From Acidobacteriota bacterium (lineage in GTDB: Bacteria > Acidobacteriota > Terriglobia > Bryobacterales > Bryobacteraceae), in NCBI GenBank assembly GCA_021813825.1, contig JAKAJI010000010.1, positions 1 to 37,329 of the forward strand: 37,329 nucleotides of DNA, written 5' to 3'. Position 1 is the stretch's first letter, and each line of letters opens with the position of its first letter. This document shows, in pieces, positions 1 to 13,878 of this stretch. The translations under genes were made by a program, and so were the position numbers. Under the pieces are notes generated by a model. It made no database searches and was not told where the DNA came from. It worked only from the letters and a program-made list of their open reading frames with translations.

Positions 1-1465
<1,465 letters not shown>

Positions 1466-1502
1466 TCAAATCTCCCTTGCTGAATTGCTCTCAGAAAATC
1501 GC

Positions 1503-1817
1503 TTAGGCGGCCTTGGTCTTCTTGCTGCCGCCCTCAATCACGGCGAGCACTTCGTCCTCGCGCATGATCAGGTACTCTTCCCCATCGAGCTTGATGTCGC
1601 TGCCCGAATACTTGCCAAACAGGATGCGGTCGCCCGGCTTCACATCGAGCGGAGCAACTTTGCCGTCTTCGAGGCGCTTGCCGTTGCCGACAGCAACCAC
1701 TTCGCCTTCCTGCGGCTTCTCTTTCGCGGAATCTGGAATATAAAGAGACCCGTGCTTGGTCTCGGATTCTTCAATGCGCTTGACCACAATGCGGTCGTGG
1801 AGCGGTCGAATATTCAT
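1503..1817 (-). CDS. groES: 10 kDa co-chaperonin GroES
   Basis: GroES is the heptameric lid that caps the GroEL ring and encloses substrate. The 104-residue protein begins [14 protein letters not shown], the classic N terminus. It contains a mobile-loop region ([18 protein letters not shown]), a GEVVAVGNG strand and the C-terminal [14 protein letters not shown] strand. It is slightly longer than the usual 95-97 residues because of a basic tail (GGSKKTKAA). The start is supported by a perfect AGGAGG (complement of 1828-1833) 10 nt upstream. It is the first gene of the groESL operon and lies about 100 bp downstream of a CIRCE-like operator. Confidence 0.97.
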   Translation of the reverse strand: MNIRPLHDRIVVKRIEESETKHGSLYIPDSAKEKPQEGEVVAVGNGKRLEDGKVAPLDVKPGDRILFGKYSGSDIKLDGEEYLIMREDEVLAVIEGGSKKTKAA

Positions 1818-1915
1818 CGCTTCGGAACCTCCTAAAGGAACGTAGGGTGAACTGTTTGCTCGTTCGGCCGCGAGAGATCGCGGCTCGGTTGCGTTTTTGA
1901 GCTACAGCTATCTTA

Positions 1916-1942
1916 TTAGCACAGTTCCCCGAGGAGTGCTAG
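1916..1942 (-). promoter_or_regulatory. CIRCE operator (HrcA binding site) upstream of groESL
   Basis: The sequence reads TTAGCACAG, a 9-nt spacer, then GAGTGCTAG. The known CIRCE consensus is TTAGCACTC-N9-GAGTGCTAA. The left arm matches 7 of 9 positions, the right arm 8 of 9, and the spacing is exact. It lies 98 bp upstream of the groES start codon. A -10-like TACTAT on the minus strand (complement of 1955-1960) would start transcription just before it, which is the usual position for HrcA repression, but no good -35 was found. HrcA itself is not in the window. Confidence 0.85.
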
Positions 1943-2106
1943 TTTTTGTCGGTAATAGTAAGAAAACAGGCAGGAAATTGTTCTTGACAATCGGGCACTC
2001 AAGGCTGGTCCCGTAGTGTGGACCGGATAACATTCAAGAGGGCTTACACGCTGCAGACGAGCGCCGGTGCGGGTGGCTTACACTAAGGAGAGAGAACTTT
2101 ATCCCG

Positions 2107-4410
2107 ATGTGGCGCACTCGCCCGCTCCTGCTGCTGGCCATGGCCGCCATCATCGCCGCCGTCGGCTTTTCCTACCTGAACCAGGTGCGAACCCGCAGCC
2201 GGGCCGCTCCGAAGACCCCCTCCATTTTGCCCGACAATACCGCGTCCACAGCGCAGGACTGGAGCTGGCGGCAGACAGCGAACGGAAAGACGACAGTCGA
2301 GATCCGGGCGCATGATTTCCGGCAGGTGCGGCAGCCGAACGAGTTCGAATTGCAGGGCGTGGAATTGCACCTGTTTAGCCGGGACGCGACCAGCTACGAC
2401 CTGGTGAAATGCGCCAAGGCCAGTTTCGACATCGGCACCGGTGTACTGTTCAGCGACGGGTCGGTAGAGATCACGATGAACGTACCGGCGGATGAGCCGC
2501 CGAGTGGGAAGTTGATGGTGATCCGCTCCTCGGGCGTGCATTTCGAGACGAAGACCGGACGCGCGACGACGGAGCGATCGGCGAGTTTCTTGTTCGACCG
2601 GGGCAGTGGGGACTCGGTGGGCGCCGATTACGATCCGCAGACGCATGAGTTGCACCTGCTCAGCCAGATTCACCTGCTATGGCGCGGGAACAATCCGAAG
2701 GCGCCGCCGATGCACATTGAAACCGGCGATCTCATTTATAAGGAGAGCGAGGGAAAGGTGTATTTGTCGCCGTGGGCGAAGCTGGAGCGCGATACGCTGA
2801 CGATGAACGGCGGCCCGACGGTCGTGACGCTGTCCGGCGGGGCGATTTCGCTTGTCGAGGCGGATAGTGGGCATGGAACGGAAGCCCGGACCGACCGGAA
2901 GTTGGACTTTTCGGCGGCCCACCTGATATTGAACTTCGACGACAGCGGCGAGATCGACCATATTTCCGGCCAGCCCGATGCCCAGCTTGTATCGGAGTCG
3001 AAGAGCGGCAAAACGACGATTCACACCGACCATATTGATCTGCGCTTCGCCGTGGTGCGGCAGGGCACGGTTTCCGAGAGCCAGTTGACCGAGGCGGTGG
3101 CGCAGGGGCATGGCGTCATAGTGTCGCAGCCCGCTCCGGATACGAAAGCGGCGAATCCGGAGACGAGAATCCTGAAAAGCGACGCGATCACGATGAAGAT
3201 GCGTCCGGGTGGGAAAGAGTTGGAGACGGTGACGACGGACGCGCCGGGGACGCTGGAATTTCAGCCCACGCAGACGAACCGTCCGCACCGGTTCATGACC
3301 GGCGAGCGGCTGCAGATCGCTTACGCGGCGGCCAATCAGATTCAATCCGTGCGAGCGTCGAACGTCACGACGCGGACCGAAAATCCACGGCCGCCGGGGG
3401 CAAAGAGCGCGCCACCTCCGGCGATCACCTCGAGCAAGGACCTGAACGCGATCTTCGATCCGAAGACGGATCAGCTTGCGCAGCTCGAGCAGTGGGGCGA
3501 TTTCCATTATGAGTCCGGTGACCGGCGAGCGACGGCGGAGAGCGCGGTGCTCGAGCAGCAGAAGAACCTAATGACGCTGAACGGGCAGGCAAGGGTGTGG
3601 GATTCGACGGGATCGACGTCGGCGGACAAGATTGTGCTGAATGAGAAGGACAGCGACTTTACGGCGGATGGTTCGGTGAACTCGGTCCGGCTGCCGGACA
3701 GCAACGGTTCCTCTTCGGGCATGCTGTCGGCGAATGAGCCGATGCACGCGCGGGCGGACCATATGCAGAGCCGGGACCGCAACCGGGAGATCACGTACCG
3801 GGGCCATGCGGTGGCCTGGCAGGACGCCAACCGGCTGCAGGCGCCCGTGATTCAGATCGACCGCGTGCACGCGAGCCTGGAGGCGCATGGCGGGGTGGTG
3901 AGCGAGTTAATCGACAAGAAAGACAGCTCGGGGAAAGGTGCGGCGAAGAGTCCGGTGTTTACGGTGGTGCGGGCGCAGGACTTGACTTATAACGATCGCG
4001 AGAAACTGGCACATTATACGGGCGGCGTGACCCTGGACCGGCCGGGGCTGACGGTGACGGGGCGCGAGGTGTTTGCGTATCTGCGGGCTTCGGACAACAA
4101 GGGGGCGAAGCCTCCGGCGGCGAATGCGCCGGCAGCGGATAACGGATCGTCGCTCGATCATGCGCTGGCGAAGGGGGCTGTCGAGATTGTGTCGACGACG
4201 ACGGCCCGCAAGCGGGTGGGAACGTCCGAGGTAGCCGAGTATTCCGTGGACGACGGGAAAGTGGTGCTCGAACAGGGTAAGCCGAAGCTGGTGGATAGCC
4301 TGAAAGGGACGACGAGCGGCGAGCGATTGACCTGGTTTGCCAACAATGATAGGCTGCTGGTGAGCGGCACGGCCAGTCAGCCCGCGAGCAGCCTGCTTCG
4401 CCGCAAGTAA
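2107..4410 (+). CDS. LptC/LptA-like LPS-transport protein (large, OstA-like)
   Basis: Probable periplasmic component of the lipopolysaccharide transport bridge. The 767-residue protein starts with a single membrane anchor (residues ~6-23, [18 protein letters not shown]). An LptC-like region follows ([20 protein letters not shown], then [11 protein letters not shown]). After that come repeated beta-rich OstA/LptA-type segments of the form '[19 protein letters not shown]', '[19 protein letters not shown]' and '[18 protein letters not shown]'. LptC is normally ~190 and LptA ~170-190 residues, so this looks like an LptC N terminus continued by several LptA-like jellyroll units. The gene ends 7 nt before lptB, which supports the function. 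An AAGGAG at 2085-2090 is rather far (16 nt) from the chosen ATG. The domain assignment is by pattern, without a profile search. Confidence 0.8.
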   Translation: MWRTRPLLLLAMAAIIAAVGFSYLNQVRTRSRAAPKTPSILPDNTASTAQDWSWRQTANGKTTVEIRAHDFRQVRQPNEFELQGVELHLFSRDATSYDLVKCAKASFDIGTGVLFSDGSVEITMNVPADEPPSGKLMVIRSSGVHFETKTGRATTERSASFLFDRGSGDSVGADYDPQTHELHLLSQIHLLWRGNNPKAPPMHIETGDLIYKESEGKVYLSPWAKLERDTLTMNGGPTVVTLSGGAISLVEADSGHGTEARTDRKLDFSAAHLILNFDDSGEIDHISGQPDAQLVSESKSGKTTIHTDHIDLRFAVVRQGTVSESQLTEAVAQGHGVIVSQPAPDTKAANPETRILKSDAITMKMRPGGKELETVTTDAPGTLEFQPTQTNRPHRFMTGERLQIAYAAANQIQSVRASNVTTRTENPRPPGAKSAPPPAITSSKDLNAIFDPKTDQLAQLEQWGDFHYESGDRRATAESAVLEQQKNLMTLNGQARVWDSTGSTSADKIVLNEKDSDFTADGSVNSVRLPDSNGSSSGMLSANEPMHARADHMQSRDRNREITYRGHAVAWQDANRLQAPVIQIDRVHASLEAHGGVVSELIDKKDSSGKGAAKSPVFTVVRAQDLTYNDREKLAHYTGGVTLDRPGLTVTGREVFAYLRASDNKGAKPPAANAPAADNGSSLDHALAKGAVEIVSTTTARKRVGTSEVAEYSVDDGKVVLEQGKPKLVDSLKGTTSGERLTWFANNDRLLVSGTASQPASSLLRRK

Positions 4411-4417
4411 TCGCTGG

Positions 4418-5191
4418 ATGCCTGTAAAGTCGCTCCAAACCAAAGAATTATTGAAGTCCTACCGGGGCCGCAAGGTGGTGGACAGCGTCAGCCTGCGGGT
4501 GCAGCAGGGTGAAGTGGTGGGACTCCTGGGCCCGAACGGCGCGGGGAAGACGACCTCGTTCTACATGATCGTGGGGCTGGTGAGCCCGGATGCGGGGAAG
4601 GTGTTGCTGGAGGACCTCGACATCACCGAGATGCCGATGTACCAGCGGGCCCGGCGAGGAGTGAGCTACCTGCCACAGGAGCCTTCGGTATTCCGCAAGC
4701 TCAGTGTCGAGGACAACCTGATGGCCATCCTTCAGACACTGCCTCTGAGCGGGGCCGAGAGGCGGGACAGGATGGACCGGCGGATCCGGCAGATGGGTCT
4801 GGAGACCGTCCGGCACAACAAAGGCTATGCGCTCAGCGGCGGCGAACGGCGGAGGGTGGAGATAGCCCGATCGCTGGTGATCGATCCCGACTTCCTGCTG
4901 CTGGACGAGCCGTTTTCGGGGATCGATCCGATTCAGGTGCTGGAGCTGCAAAAGATCATCTTCGAGTTGCGCAACAGCGGGATCGGCATTCTAATTACCG
5001 ACCACAACGTGCGGGAAACTCTTGCGGTGACCGACCGGGCCTACATCATCAACGAGGGGAAGATTTTCCGCGCCGGAACCCCTGAGCAACTTGGCAACGA
5101 TGCCGAGGTTCGCCGGGTGTACCTGGGCGAGAACTTCAACCTCGAACTGGCCGCCGGCCGCTGGCGCGTTCCGGCCGAGCCGATGCCGTAA
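4418..5191 (+). CDS. lptB: LPS export ABC transporter ATP-binding protein LptB
   Basis: LptB is the cytoplasmic ATPase that powers extraction of LPS from the inner membrane by LptFG. The 257-residue protein has Walker A GPNGAGKT (residues 38-45), the Q-loop YLPQEPSVF, the ABC signature [13 protein letters not shown], Walker [13 protein letters not shown] and the switch histidine ITDHNVRE. The [14 protein letters not shown] stretch and the C-terminal YLGENF are characteristic of LptB rather than of other ABC ATPases. It lies 7 nt after the LptC/LptA-like gene, so the two are very likely co-transcribed. The C terminus carries a short extra tail ([16 protein letters not shown]). lptF and lptG are not in the window. 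Confidence 0.95.
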   Translation: MPVKSLQTKELLKSYRGRKVVDSVSLRVQQGEVVGLLGPNGAGKTTSFYMIVGLVSPDAGKVLLEDLDITEMPMYQRARRGVSYLPQEPSVFRKLSVEDNLMAILQTLPLSGAERRDRMDRRIRQMGLETVRHNKGYALSGGERRRVEIARSLVIDPDFLLLDEPFSGIDPIQVLELQKIIFELRNSGIGILITDHNVRETLAVTDRAYIINEGKIFRAGTPEQLGNDAEVRRVYLGENFNLELAAGRWRVPAEPMP

Positions 5192-5455
5192 AGTGGGGGC
5201 GGATCGTCCGAGAAGAGTCGAAGTGTGAGGAGTCGCATCGGACGCCATCCTTTTTCTACTTGCTTCGGGGCCTCGGCAAGGAAGTCTTTCGGGAATTGGG
5301 TGGCGGGGAGGAGTTTCTGCGCCGGGAGCGGGAGCCATTCTATGGTGATCCCGAAGATGCTTCGCCGGAGCCGCACGTCCGATAGCCTGCCTAGAGGCAA
5401 GCGCTTCCTCGCCGGGATTCCGGACGCATTCGATATGCTGGCGTGAGGAGAAAAC

Positions 5456-6487
5456 GTGGAATACAGACTCTTGGGTGCGAGCGGGCTGGAAGTTTCGGTG
5501 CTGAGTTTCGGCACGATGACGCTGGGCGGCGAAGGGCGGTTTGCCGCGATGGGGAACGTACAGGTGGACGAGGCGCGGCGGTTTGTGGATCTGTGCCTCG
5601 AAGCCGGCGTAAACCTGTACGACACGGCGGACATGTACTCGGCGGGAAAGTCCGAAGAGGTTCTGGGCAAGGCGCTGGGATCGCGGCGCAAGGAAATTGT
5701 GCTGGCGACGAAAGTCTTCGTGCGGATCGAGCCCGGAACGAACAAGGCGGGACTTTCGCGGAGGCATATCGTCGAGGCCTGCGAAGCGAGCCTGCGCCGG
5801 CTCGGGACGGACTACATCGACCTTTACCAGGCGCACAACTTCGATTCGCTGACGCCCCTCGATGAAACGCTGCGGGCTTTCGATGATCTGATCCGGGCGG
5901 GGAAGATTCGCTACGCGGGCTGCTCCAACTACTCGGGCTGGCAACTGATGAAGGCGCTCTCGATCTCCGACAAATTGGGGACTTCGCGCTACATCTCGCA
6001 GCAGATCAACTACTCCCTGGTGGCGCGTGACGCCGAACACGAACTGGTGCCCTTGGGGCTGGACCAGAAGACGGGGATCATGGCGTGGAGCCCGCTGCAA
6101 GGCGGGCTTCTTTCCGGTAAATTCCGGCGCGGGGAGGGGCGGCCCGCCGAATCCCGGTTGAACACGCTGGAGACCGCCGGCACGGTGGATATGGAGCGGG
6201 TGTACCGGATTGTGGAGGCGATGGACGGGATCGCGTCCCAGCGGGGCGTCTCCGTCGTGCAGGTGGCTCTGAACTGGGCGATGCGGAAGCCGGGCGTGGA
6301 CACGGTGATCATCGGCGCCCGGAACGAGCGGCAGCTTCGGGACAACCTGGCGGCGGCAACCTGGACCCTCAGCAACTCCGAGATGGAGCAGCTTGACGAG
6401 GTGAGCGCCTTGCCGCTTCCCTATCCCTACTGGCATCAGCGGAGGTTCGCTGCCGAACGAAACCCGCCGTTGCCGCACACGCGGTAG
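5456..6487 (+). CDS. Aldo/keto reductase, potassium-channel beta-subunit-like
   Basis: NADPH-dependent oxidoreductase of the aldo/keto reductase superfamily, cytoplasmic, substrate unknown. The catalytic tetrad is complete: D56 and Y61 (NLYDTADMYSAG), K86 (VLATKVF) and H127 (YQAHNFD). The cofactor-binding end IIGARNERQLRDNLAA is also present. The 343-residue length is typical. Translation starts at a GTG with GAGGAG (5445-5450) 5 nt upstream. It is related to the second aldo/keto reductase at 22400-23452 over its whole length, including an unusual shared C terminus (YPYWHQR followed by RNPPL). A 264-nt stretch separates it from lptB, so it is probably a separate unit. Confidence 0.92.
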   Translation: MEYRLLGASGLEVSVLSFGTMTLGGEGRFAAMGNVQVDEARRFVDLCLEAGVNLYDTADMYSAGKSEEVLGKALGSRRKEIVLATKVFVRIEPGTNKAGLSRRHIVEACEASLRRLGTDYIDLYQAHNFDSLTPLDETLRAFDDLIRAGKIRYAGCSNYSGWQLMKALSISDKLGTSRYISQQINYSLVARDAEHELVPLGLDQKTGIMAWSPLQGGLLSGKFRRGEGRPAESRLNTLETAGTVDMERVYRIVEAMDGIASQRGVSVVQVALNWAMRKPGVDTVIIGARNERQLRDNLAAATWTLSNSEMEQLDEVSALPLPYPYWHQRRFAAERNPPLPHTR

Positions 6488-6590
6488 GACGGAGCGGCCG
6501 AAACGGGCTGGGACAGCCGTTCCCACTACCGGCCCTTCCCGGTGCGGGCGGGGCATCAAAGCGCGAGTACAATAGGGGCGGAGGCATCTG

Positions 6591-7874
6591 ATGCCGATGA
6601 TTGCCGAGGCGACTCCCTCAGTCGCGTCCGTGGAGACAAACCCATGGATTTCCGCCGCCGCGCGGTTTGACGAAGCTGCAGCCAAGCTCGGGTTGGACGA
6701 GGGTTTGCAGAAGGTCCTGCGTCTGGCGGCCAAAGAAGTTACCGTTCATATTCCCGTGATTCTTGATGATGGCCGGATTGAGGTCTTCACCGGGTATCGC
6801 GTACAGCATTCGATCGCCCGCGGTCCGGGCAAGGGCGGGATCCGCTACGCCCCGGACGTGACGCTGGACGAGGTGCGCGCGCTGGCCGCGTGGATGACGT
6901 GGAAGTGCGCGGTGGTGAACATTCCGTTCGGCGGCGCGAAGGGCGGCATTATCTGCGATCCGTCGTTGCTCAGCCAGGGAGAACTGGAGCGGATCACGCG
7001 GCGTTACACCGCCGAGATCGTTGAAATTCTCGGGCCGGAGCGCGACGTGCCGGCACCGGACATGAATACGAACGAGCAGACGATGGCGTGGATCATGGAC
7101 ACGTACTCGATGCATGTGCGGCATACGAGCACGGCGGTGGTGACGGGCAAGCCGCTCGAATTGGGCGGGTCGCGAGGACGTCCGGAGGCCACAGGCCGGG
7201 GCTGCATGATCGTCACCGCACAGGCGTTGCGCAAGTTGGGGCTGGATCCGTCGTCGGCGCGGGTGGTGATTCAAGGTTTCGGCAACGTCGGCGGGATGGC
7301 CGCGCGGCTGATGGCGCGAGCCGGGTTCCGGATTGTTTGCATCGCCGAATACGACGGCGCGGTGTATAACCGCCACGGGCTCGATATCGAAGCGCTGATG
7401 AAGTTCCGGAAGGACACCGGCTCCATTGTCGGTTTTCCCGAGTCGGAGCCGATCGACCGCGACGAAGCGATGTTCCTGGAGTGTGAAGTGCTGTTGCCTG
7501 CGGCGAAGGAGAACGTGATTACGTCGGAAAACGCGGCCCGGATCCGCGCGCGGATCCTGTGCGAGGGTGCCAACGGTCCGACGACGTTTGTGGCCGACCG
7601 CATTCTGGCCGACAACCGGGTGTTCGTGATTCCGGACATCCTGGCCAACGCGGGTGGTGTCACCGTATCCTATTTCGAGTGGGTTCAGGACCGGCAAGGC
7701 TATTTCTGGAACGAGGCGCTGGTGAACGGGCGGCTCGAAGAGATCATGGTGAACAGCTTCCGCGACGTGGTGAGTTACGCGGAGAAGCACGGCGTGCACA
7801 ACCGCACGGCGGCCTACATGGTCGCGCTCGACCGCGTCGGTTCGGCCATCCGCATGCGCGGCCTGTACGCATGA
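6591..7874 (+). CDS. gdhA: Glu/Leu/Phe/Val dehydrogenase (glutamate dehydrogenase)
   Basis: Catalyses reversible oxidative deamination of glutamate to 2-oxoglutarate with NAD(P), linking carbon and nitrogen metabolism. The 427-residue protein has the substrate-binding block [13 protein letters not shown], the catalytic-lysine block [11 protein letters not shown], the DVPAPDMNT motif, the Rossmann glycine motif [10 protein letters not shown], and the C-terminal [13 protein letters not shown]. Length matches the ~410-430 residue hexameric class. GGAGG at 6580-6584 sits 6 nt before the chosen ATG; a second ATG two codons on is possible. mutS follows after 48 nt. Cofactor specificity (NAD or NADP) cannot be read reliably, so the symbol is by family. 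Confidence 0.95.
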   Translation: MPMIAEATPSVASVETNPWISAAARFDEAAAKLGLDEGLQKVLRLAAKEVTVHIPVILDDGRIEVFTGYRVQHSIARGPGKGGIRYAPDVTLDEVRALAAWMTWKCAVVNIPFGGAKGGIICDPSLLSQGELERITRRYTAEIVEILGPERDVPAPDMNTNEQTMAWIMDTYSMHVRHTSTAVVTGKPLELGGSRGRPEATGRGCMIVTAQALRKLGLDPSSARVVIQGFGNVGGMAARLMARAGFRIVCIAEYDGAVYNRHGLDIEALMKFRKDTGSIVGFPESEPIDRDEAMFLECEVLLPAAKENVITSENAARIRARILCEGANGPTTFVADRILADNRVFVIPDILANAGGVTVSYFEWVQDRQGYFWNEALVNGRLEEIMVNSFRDVVSYAEKHGVHNRTAAYMVALDRVGSAIRMRGLYA

Positions 7875-7922
7875 GCGGGCGCGGCGCGGGCCGCGTTATT
7901 CCAATCGGGCCGGCGTTGTCTT

Positions 7923-10513
<2,591 letters not shown>

Positions 10514-10517
<4 letters not shown>

Positions 10518-11584
10518 GAGTCGCGGGGTTGTTGAGCGGGACGTCCGCGGACGGGGTGGATGTCGCGATCGTGGATATAGACGGCGCCGCGCTGCGGACA
10601 GTAACGCACGGGGTGGTTCCGTATGCCTCGGATGTGCGCGAGGCGATTTTCGGCGCTTCGAATGCGGTCACTCATACGGCGGAGTTGGCGCGGCTCAATG
10701 TGTTGCTGGGGGACATTTTCGCCGAAGCTCTGGTTGAAGTCTGCCGGGCGCATGGGATCCCGATAGCTTCCATTGAGCTGATCGGCTCGCACGGCCAGAC
10801 TGTGTACCACCAGGGCGATCCGGCTCCGTTCCATGGGCGCATGGTTGCGGCGACGCTGCAGATCGGCGAGGCGGCGGTACTTCGCGAGCGGACCGGGATC
10901 CCGGTCGTGAGCGATTTCCGTTCGGCCGACGTTGCCGCCGGCGGGCAGGGCGCACCTCTAGTCCCGTTTCTCGATTTCCGGCTGTTCCGCTCGGAGACCG
11001 AAGGGCGTGCGGCACTGAACATCGGCGGCATCGCGAATGTGACCATTCTTCCGGCGGGAGCACGGCTCGACGACGTGGTAGCGTTTGACACCGGTCCGGG
11101 GAACATGGTGATGGACGCGCTTGTCCCGCCCTTTGACCGCGACGGGGCGCGGGCGCGCGGGAGCACGGTGAATGAAGCGCTGCTCGATCGGTTGCTGAGC
11201 GACCCGTTCTACCATCGTCGGCCGCCGAAGAGCGCGGGCCGGGAGCAGTACGGCGCGGAGTTTGTCCGCGACACAGGCATCGATATTTCGACGGCGTGCG
11301 AGTTGACGGCGCGCACCATCGCAATGGGTGTGCGGCGGTTCGATGGAATCGGCGAGATGATTGTCAGCGGAGGGGGCGCGCACAACGGCTATCTGCTGGA
11401 GCGGTTGCGGGCGCTGGTTCCGGCCCGCATCGTGACGTCGGAGGAATACGGTGTCGATATCGATGCAAAAGAGGCCGTGCTGTTCGCGCTGCTGGCTTAC
11501 GAGCGGTGGTGTGGGCGTCCCGCGAATGTGCCGTCGGCGACCGGTGCGCGGAGAGCGGTACTGCTGGGCAAGATCAGCGTTTAG
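10514..11584 (+). CDS. anmK: Anhydro-N-acetylmuramic acid kinase AnmK
   Basis: Phosphorylates and hydrolyses 1,6-anhydro-MurNAc to MurNAc-6-phosphate in peptidoglycan recycling. Family signatures in this 356-residue protein are GLLSGTSADGVDVA at the N terminus, IGSHGQTVYH, the VPFLDFRLF/LNIGGIANVT block, VAFDTGPGNMVMD (nucleotide site) and VSGGGAHNGYLLERL. The GTG start overlaps the mutS stop by 4 nt. The 3' end overlaps the convergent unknown gene (from 11574) by 11 nt. Pairing of mutS and anmK has no obvious functional meaning and is probably just operonic packing. Confidence 0.95.
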
Positions 11585-12068
11585 CGTCGGTGCGCCCGGC
11601 GAGCGGGCGGATGGACACGGCGCCGCAGACACCGACACCGGTGTTGAGCAGCGCATTTAAGAAATTGAAGAGCACCGAGTACACGGTTTGCTCGCTCATC
11701 GGCTGCTTTCCGGGAAGGCGGAAGGTGGAGGGAAGCTCCTTCGAGATCTGCACCCGGATGGCGTAGGGAAGTACGCGGCCCGAACGGTCCTTCACGTTGG
11801 ACAACGCCATCGGCGTTTGCAGCACGGCTCCACTGCGGCCGTCCACGTAGAACTGGCAGCGCGAGAACCAACCCAGGTTGGCCGGATCGGCGGCGTCAAA
11901 TAGCAGGAGCGGGGTCTTGCGGTCCGGCACGGCGAGGTCGAGGCTGAGGCTGCGGCTCAACTCGTCGATACGGAACTCGAAGCCGGCCTGCTTGACGGCG
12001 TTGGACACGAGTTCGTGGTCGAGCTCGAGGAGCAGGAATTTATGATCACCGGCCTGGACGACCTGCAT
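11574..12068 (-). CDS. Conserved-looking hypothetical protein
   Basis: I do not recognise this protein (about 164 residues). It has no signal peptide or membrane segment at its start (MQVVQAGDHKFLLLELDHEL). It is mixed alpha/beta in character, with an acidic N-terminal half (LDLAVPDRKTPLLLFDAADP) and a region suggesting a small binding domain (CQFYVDGRSGAVLQTPMALS). The C terminus has a hydrophobic stretch (SVLFNFLNALLNTGVGVCGAVSI, about 23 residues, split here only as a description). An in-frame GTG two codons upstream (12072-12074) is an alternative start. It is convergent with anmK and overlaps it by 11 nt. It is divergent from the Tad gene at 12209, with 140 nt between them for both promoters. 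Confidence 0.6.
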   Translation of the reverse strand: MQVVQAGDHKFLLLELDHELVSNAVKQAGFEFRIDELSRSLSLDLAVPDRKTPLLLFDAADPANLGWFSRCQFYVDGRSGAVLQTPMALSNVKDRSGRVLPYAIRVQISKELPSTFRLPGKQPMSEQTVYSVLFNFLNALLNTGVGVCGAVSIRPLAGRTDAKR

Positions 12069-12208
12069 AAACACCTATTCTACCGTTGGCGGGTGGCTGT
12101 TCCGGGAGGGCGGTTCTACCTAAGGCGTTTTCGGACGGTTTCTCGGGGAAACGTTCAATTTCGCAGTGCGCATTGCGGTGATGTCATGGAGTCTGGGGGT
12201 GCAGTCGA

Positions 12209-13414
12209 ATGGCTGGAACCGCATTGCCTGAGAAGAGGGGGGCTCGAACCGCGGCCGCCTTGGGACCGCGCCGTCTGGGCCTTGGGCAGACTGCGAGTAG
12301 CCGGCGCCGTGAGGCGGGCTTCGTGCTGATTACGATGGCCGCTTCGGCCATCGCGCTGATTGCGGTGCTCGGTCTCGCGGTCGATGTTGGGCGGATGTTT
12401 ATCGCCAAGAATGAGACCCAGGCTTACTGCGACGCGGCGGCCCTGGCGGCGGCTTTGAAGCTCGATGGCACGACGACCGGCATTGCCAACGCGACGACGG
12501 CGGCGCAAAACGTCCCCGACAAGTGGAACCTGAATTCAACTAGCGTCAGTAGTCCGACGATCCAGTTCGGCACTTCGATTTCGGGGCCGTGGGTGTCAAG
12601 TCCGAACCCAGCAACCGGTTACACATATGTCCAGGTGAGTGCCAGCGTGCCGCTGGGTCTCCTCTTCTTGCCGATGGTCGTGGCCCAGAGCACGTCCAAC
12701 ATCACGGCACACGCGATTGCGGCGCAGGTTTCGACGAATACGATTCCACAAGGGCTGGCGCCCTATTCGGCGGTGAGTACGAACCCTACGGGACCGAACT
12801 TCGGCTTAGTGGTGGGAAACTCCTATGACATTCAGTGGCCGCAATTTAACGGATCGCGCGGCGGGTGCGGCCCGAGCAATCCAAGCCGCTGCTTCAACTC
12901 ACCGCCGTGCTCGGGCGATTCGGTCTCATCGCAGATGGCTGTGGTCACGGATTGGGGAAGCTCGAACAACGGCTACTGGGGCAGTAACTCAAACAGCGTG
13001 ATTGCCCAGGAGTTACTCGATAACATTCAGATGGAGACGGTGAGTACGGGGACGAATATCGCGCCGGTGCTGACAAATGGGAACAAGAACAGCGAAGCGA
13101 TCTATCTGGATCAGCGCGCCAGCCAGGACATCAACGGCACCGATAACACCGTGACCGGATACTTCGCCGATCCGAACAACCTCCGGCGGCTGATCGCGGT
13201 GCCAATTGTCGATCCGACGAGCACGACGAGTACGACGGTGCTTGGATATGGTTCGTTTCTGCTTTACACAAATGGTCTGCCCAGTAACTACTACACGAGC
13301 AATACGAACGGGAACTCACCGTTCTGCGCGATATATGCCGGGCCGTACAATGCGGGCGGCGGGGTAGGCACCGGCGGGCAGAACGGTGCGACATATGTGA
13401 GGTTAATGCAGTGA
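12209..13414 (+). CDS. TadG/TadE-type pilus-assembly (pseudopilin-like) protein
   Basis: Likely part of a Flp/Tad-type surface apparatus. Residues ~36-60 form the typical N-terminal hydrophobic helix of Tad proteins (EAGFVLITMAASAIALIAVLGLAVDVG), preceded by a basic cytoplasmic stretch. The next residues (AKNETQAYCDAAALAAALKL) match the conserved region of TadG proteins. The remainder of the 401 residues is Ser/Thr/Asn-rich, Cys-containing and extracytoplasmic, without the von Willebrand domain seen in longer TadG proteins. It is the first of three genes that overlap at their stop/start codons. The tadA ATPase and tadB/C platform genes are not in the window. Confidence 0.8.
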   Translation: MAGTALPEKRGARTAAALGPRRLGLGQTASSRRREAGFVLITMAASAIALIAVLGLAVDVGRMFIAKNETQAYCDAAALAAALKLDGTTTGIANATTAAQNVPDKWNLNSTSVSSPTIQFGTSISGPWVSSPNPATGYTYVQVSASVPLGLLFLPMVVAQSTSNITAHAIAAQVSTNTIPQGLAPYSAVSTNPTGPNFGLVVGNSYDIQWPQFNGSRGGCGPSNPSRCFNSPPCSGDSVSSQMAVVTDWGSSNNGYWGSNSNSVIAQELLDNIQMETVSTGTNIAPVLTNGNKNSEAIYLDQRASQDINGTDNTVTGYFADPNNLRRLIAVPIVDPTSTTSTTVLGYGSFLLYTNGLPSNYYTSNTNGNSPFCAIYAGPYNAGGGVGTGGQNGATYVRLMQ

Positions 13415-13878
13415 GGCGCAGGCTGAAGTTGGCATCGCGCTGCCGGGGCGGGCGGGACGGAAACGCGTTGCTCGAGTTCGCGATCGGTTCGAGCCTGCTG
13501 ATCGCCGCCTTTGGCGGCACGTTCCAGTTCGGCTACACGTTTCTGCAGTACAACAACCTCGAAAACGCGGTGGCGCGCGGTGCGCGGTATGCATCGCTCA
13601 TCCCCTACGATTCAGCGACGACGAGTCCTGCTTCGGACTTCCAGACGGCGGTCCAGAACGTGGTGCTTTACGGAAACCCGAACGGTGGTACAACACCGGT
13701 TCTACCCGGCCTCACCGCCTCCAACGTCAACTTGACTGTGACTTTTACGAACGGTGTCCCGAGCGCCATGACGGTGTCGATCACCGGCTACACCATCAAC
13801 TCGATCTTCGCAGCCACGACCCTGAGTCTGAAACCAAGGGTCACGTACGCTTATCAGGGAGTGTGGTCACCTGTATGA
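13411..13878 (+). CDS. TadE-like pseudopilin protein (first copy)
   Basis: A 155-residue protein with a basic N terminus and then the TadE helix (GNALLEFAIGSSLLIAAFGG, residues ~20-39), including the glutamate that follows the small residues as in pseudopilins. The next segment (YNNLENAVARGARYASL) is also typical of TadE. The rest is an exported beta-rich domain rich in Thr, Ser and Asn. The GTG start overlaps the previous stop (GTGA), so it is translationally coupled. It is probably processed and exported with its neighbours; the function is assigned by family only. Confidence 0.82.
   Translation: MRRRLKLASRCRGGRDGNALLEFAIGSSLLIAAFGGTFQFGYTFLQYNNLENAVARGARYASLIPYDSATTSPASDFQTAVQNVVLYGNPNGGTTPVLPGLTASNVNLTVTFTNGVPSAMTVSITGYTINSIFAATTLSLKPRVTYAYQGVWSPV

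Noticed and set aside
1984-2019. TTGACA upstream of the LptC/LptA-like gene as a promoter
   Set aside because: The only -10-like hexamers lie 24 nt or more away, too far for a sigma-70 promoter.
4991-6733. 580-codon minus-strand open frame across lptB, the gap and the aldo/keto reductase
   Set aside because: It is Arg/Pro/His-rich, has no recognisable motif and covers two clear plus-strand genes.
13863-13874. GTG start for the second TadE-like gene
   Set aside because: The ATG at 13875 forms a typical ATGA overlap with the previous stop and gives the expected TadE N terminus.
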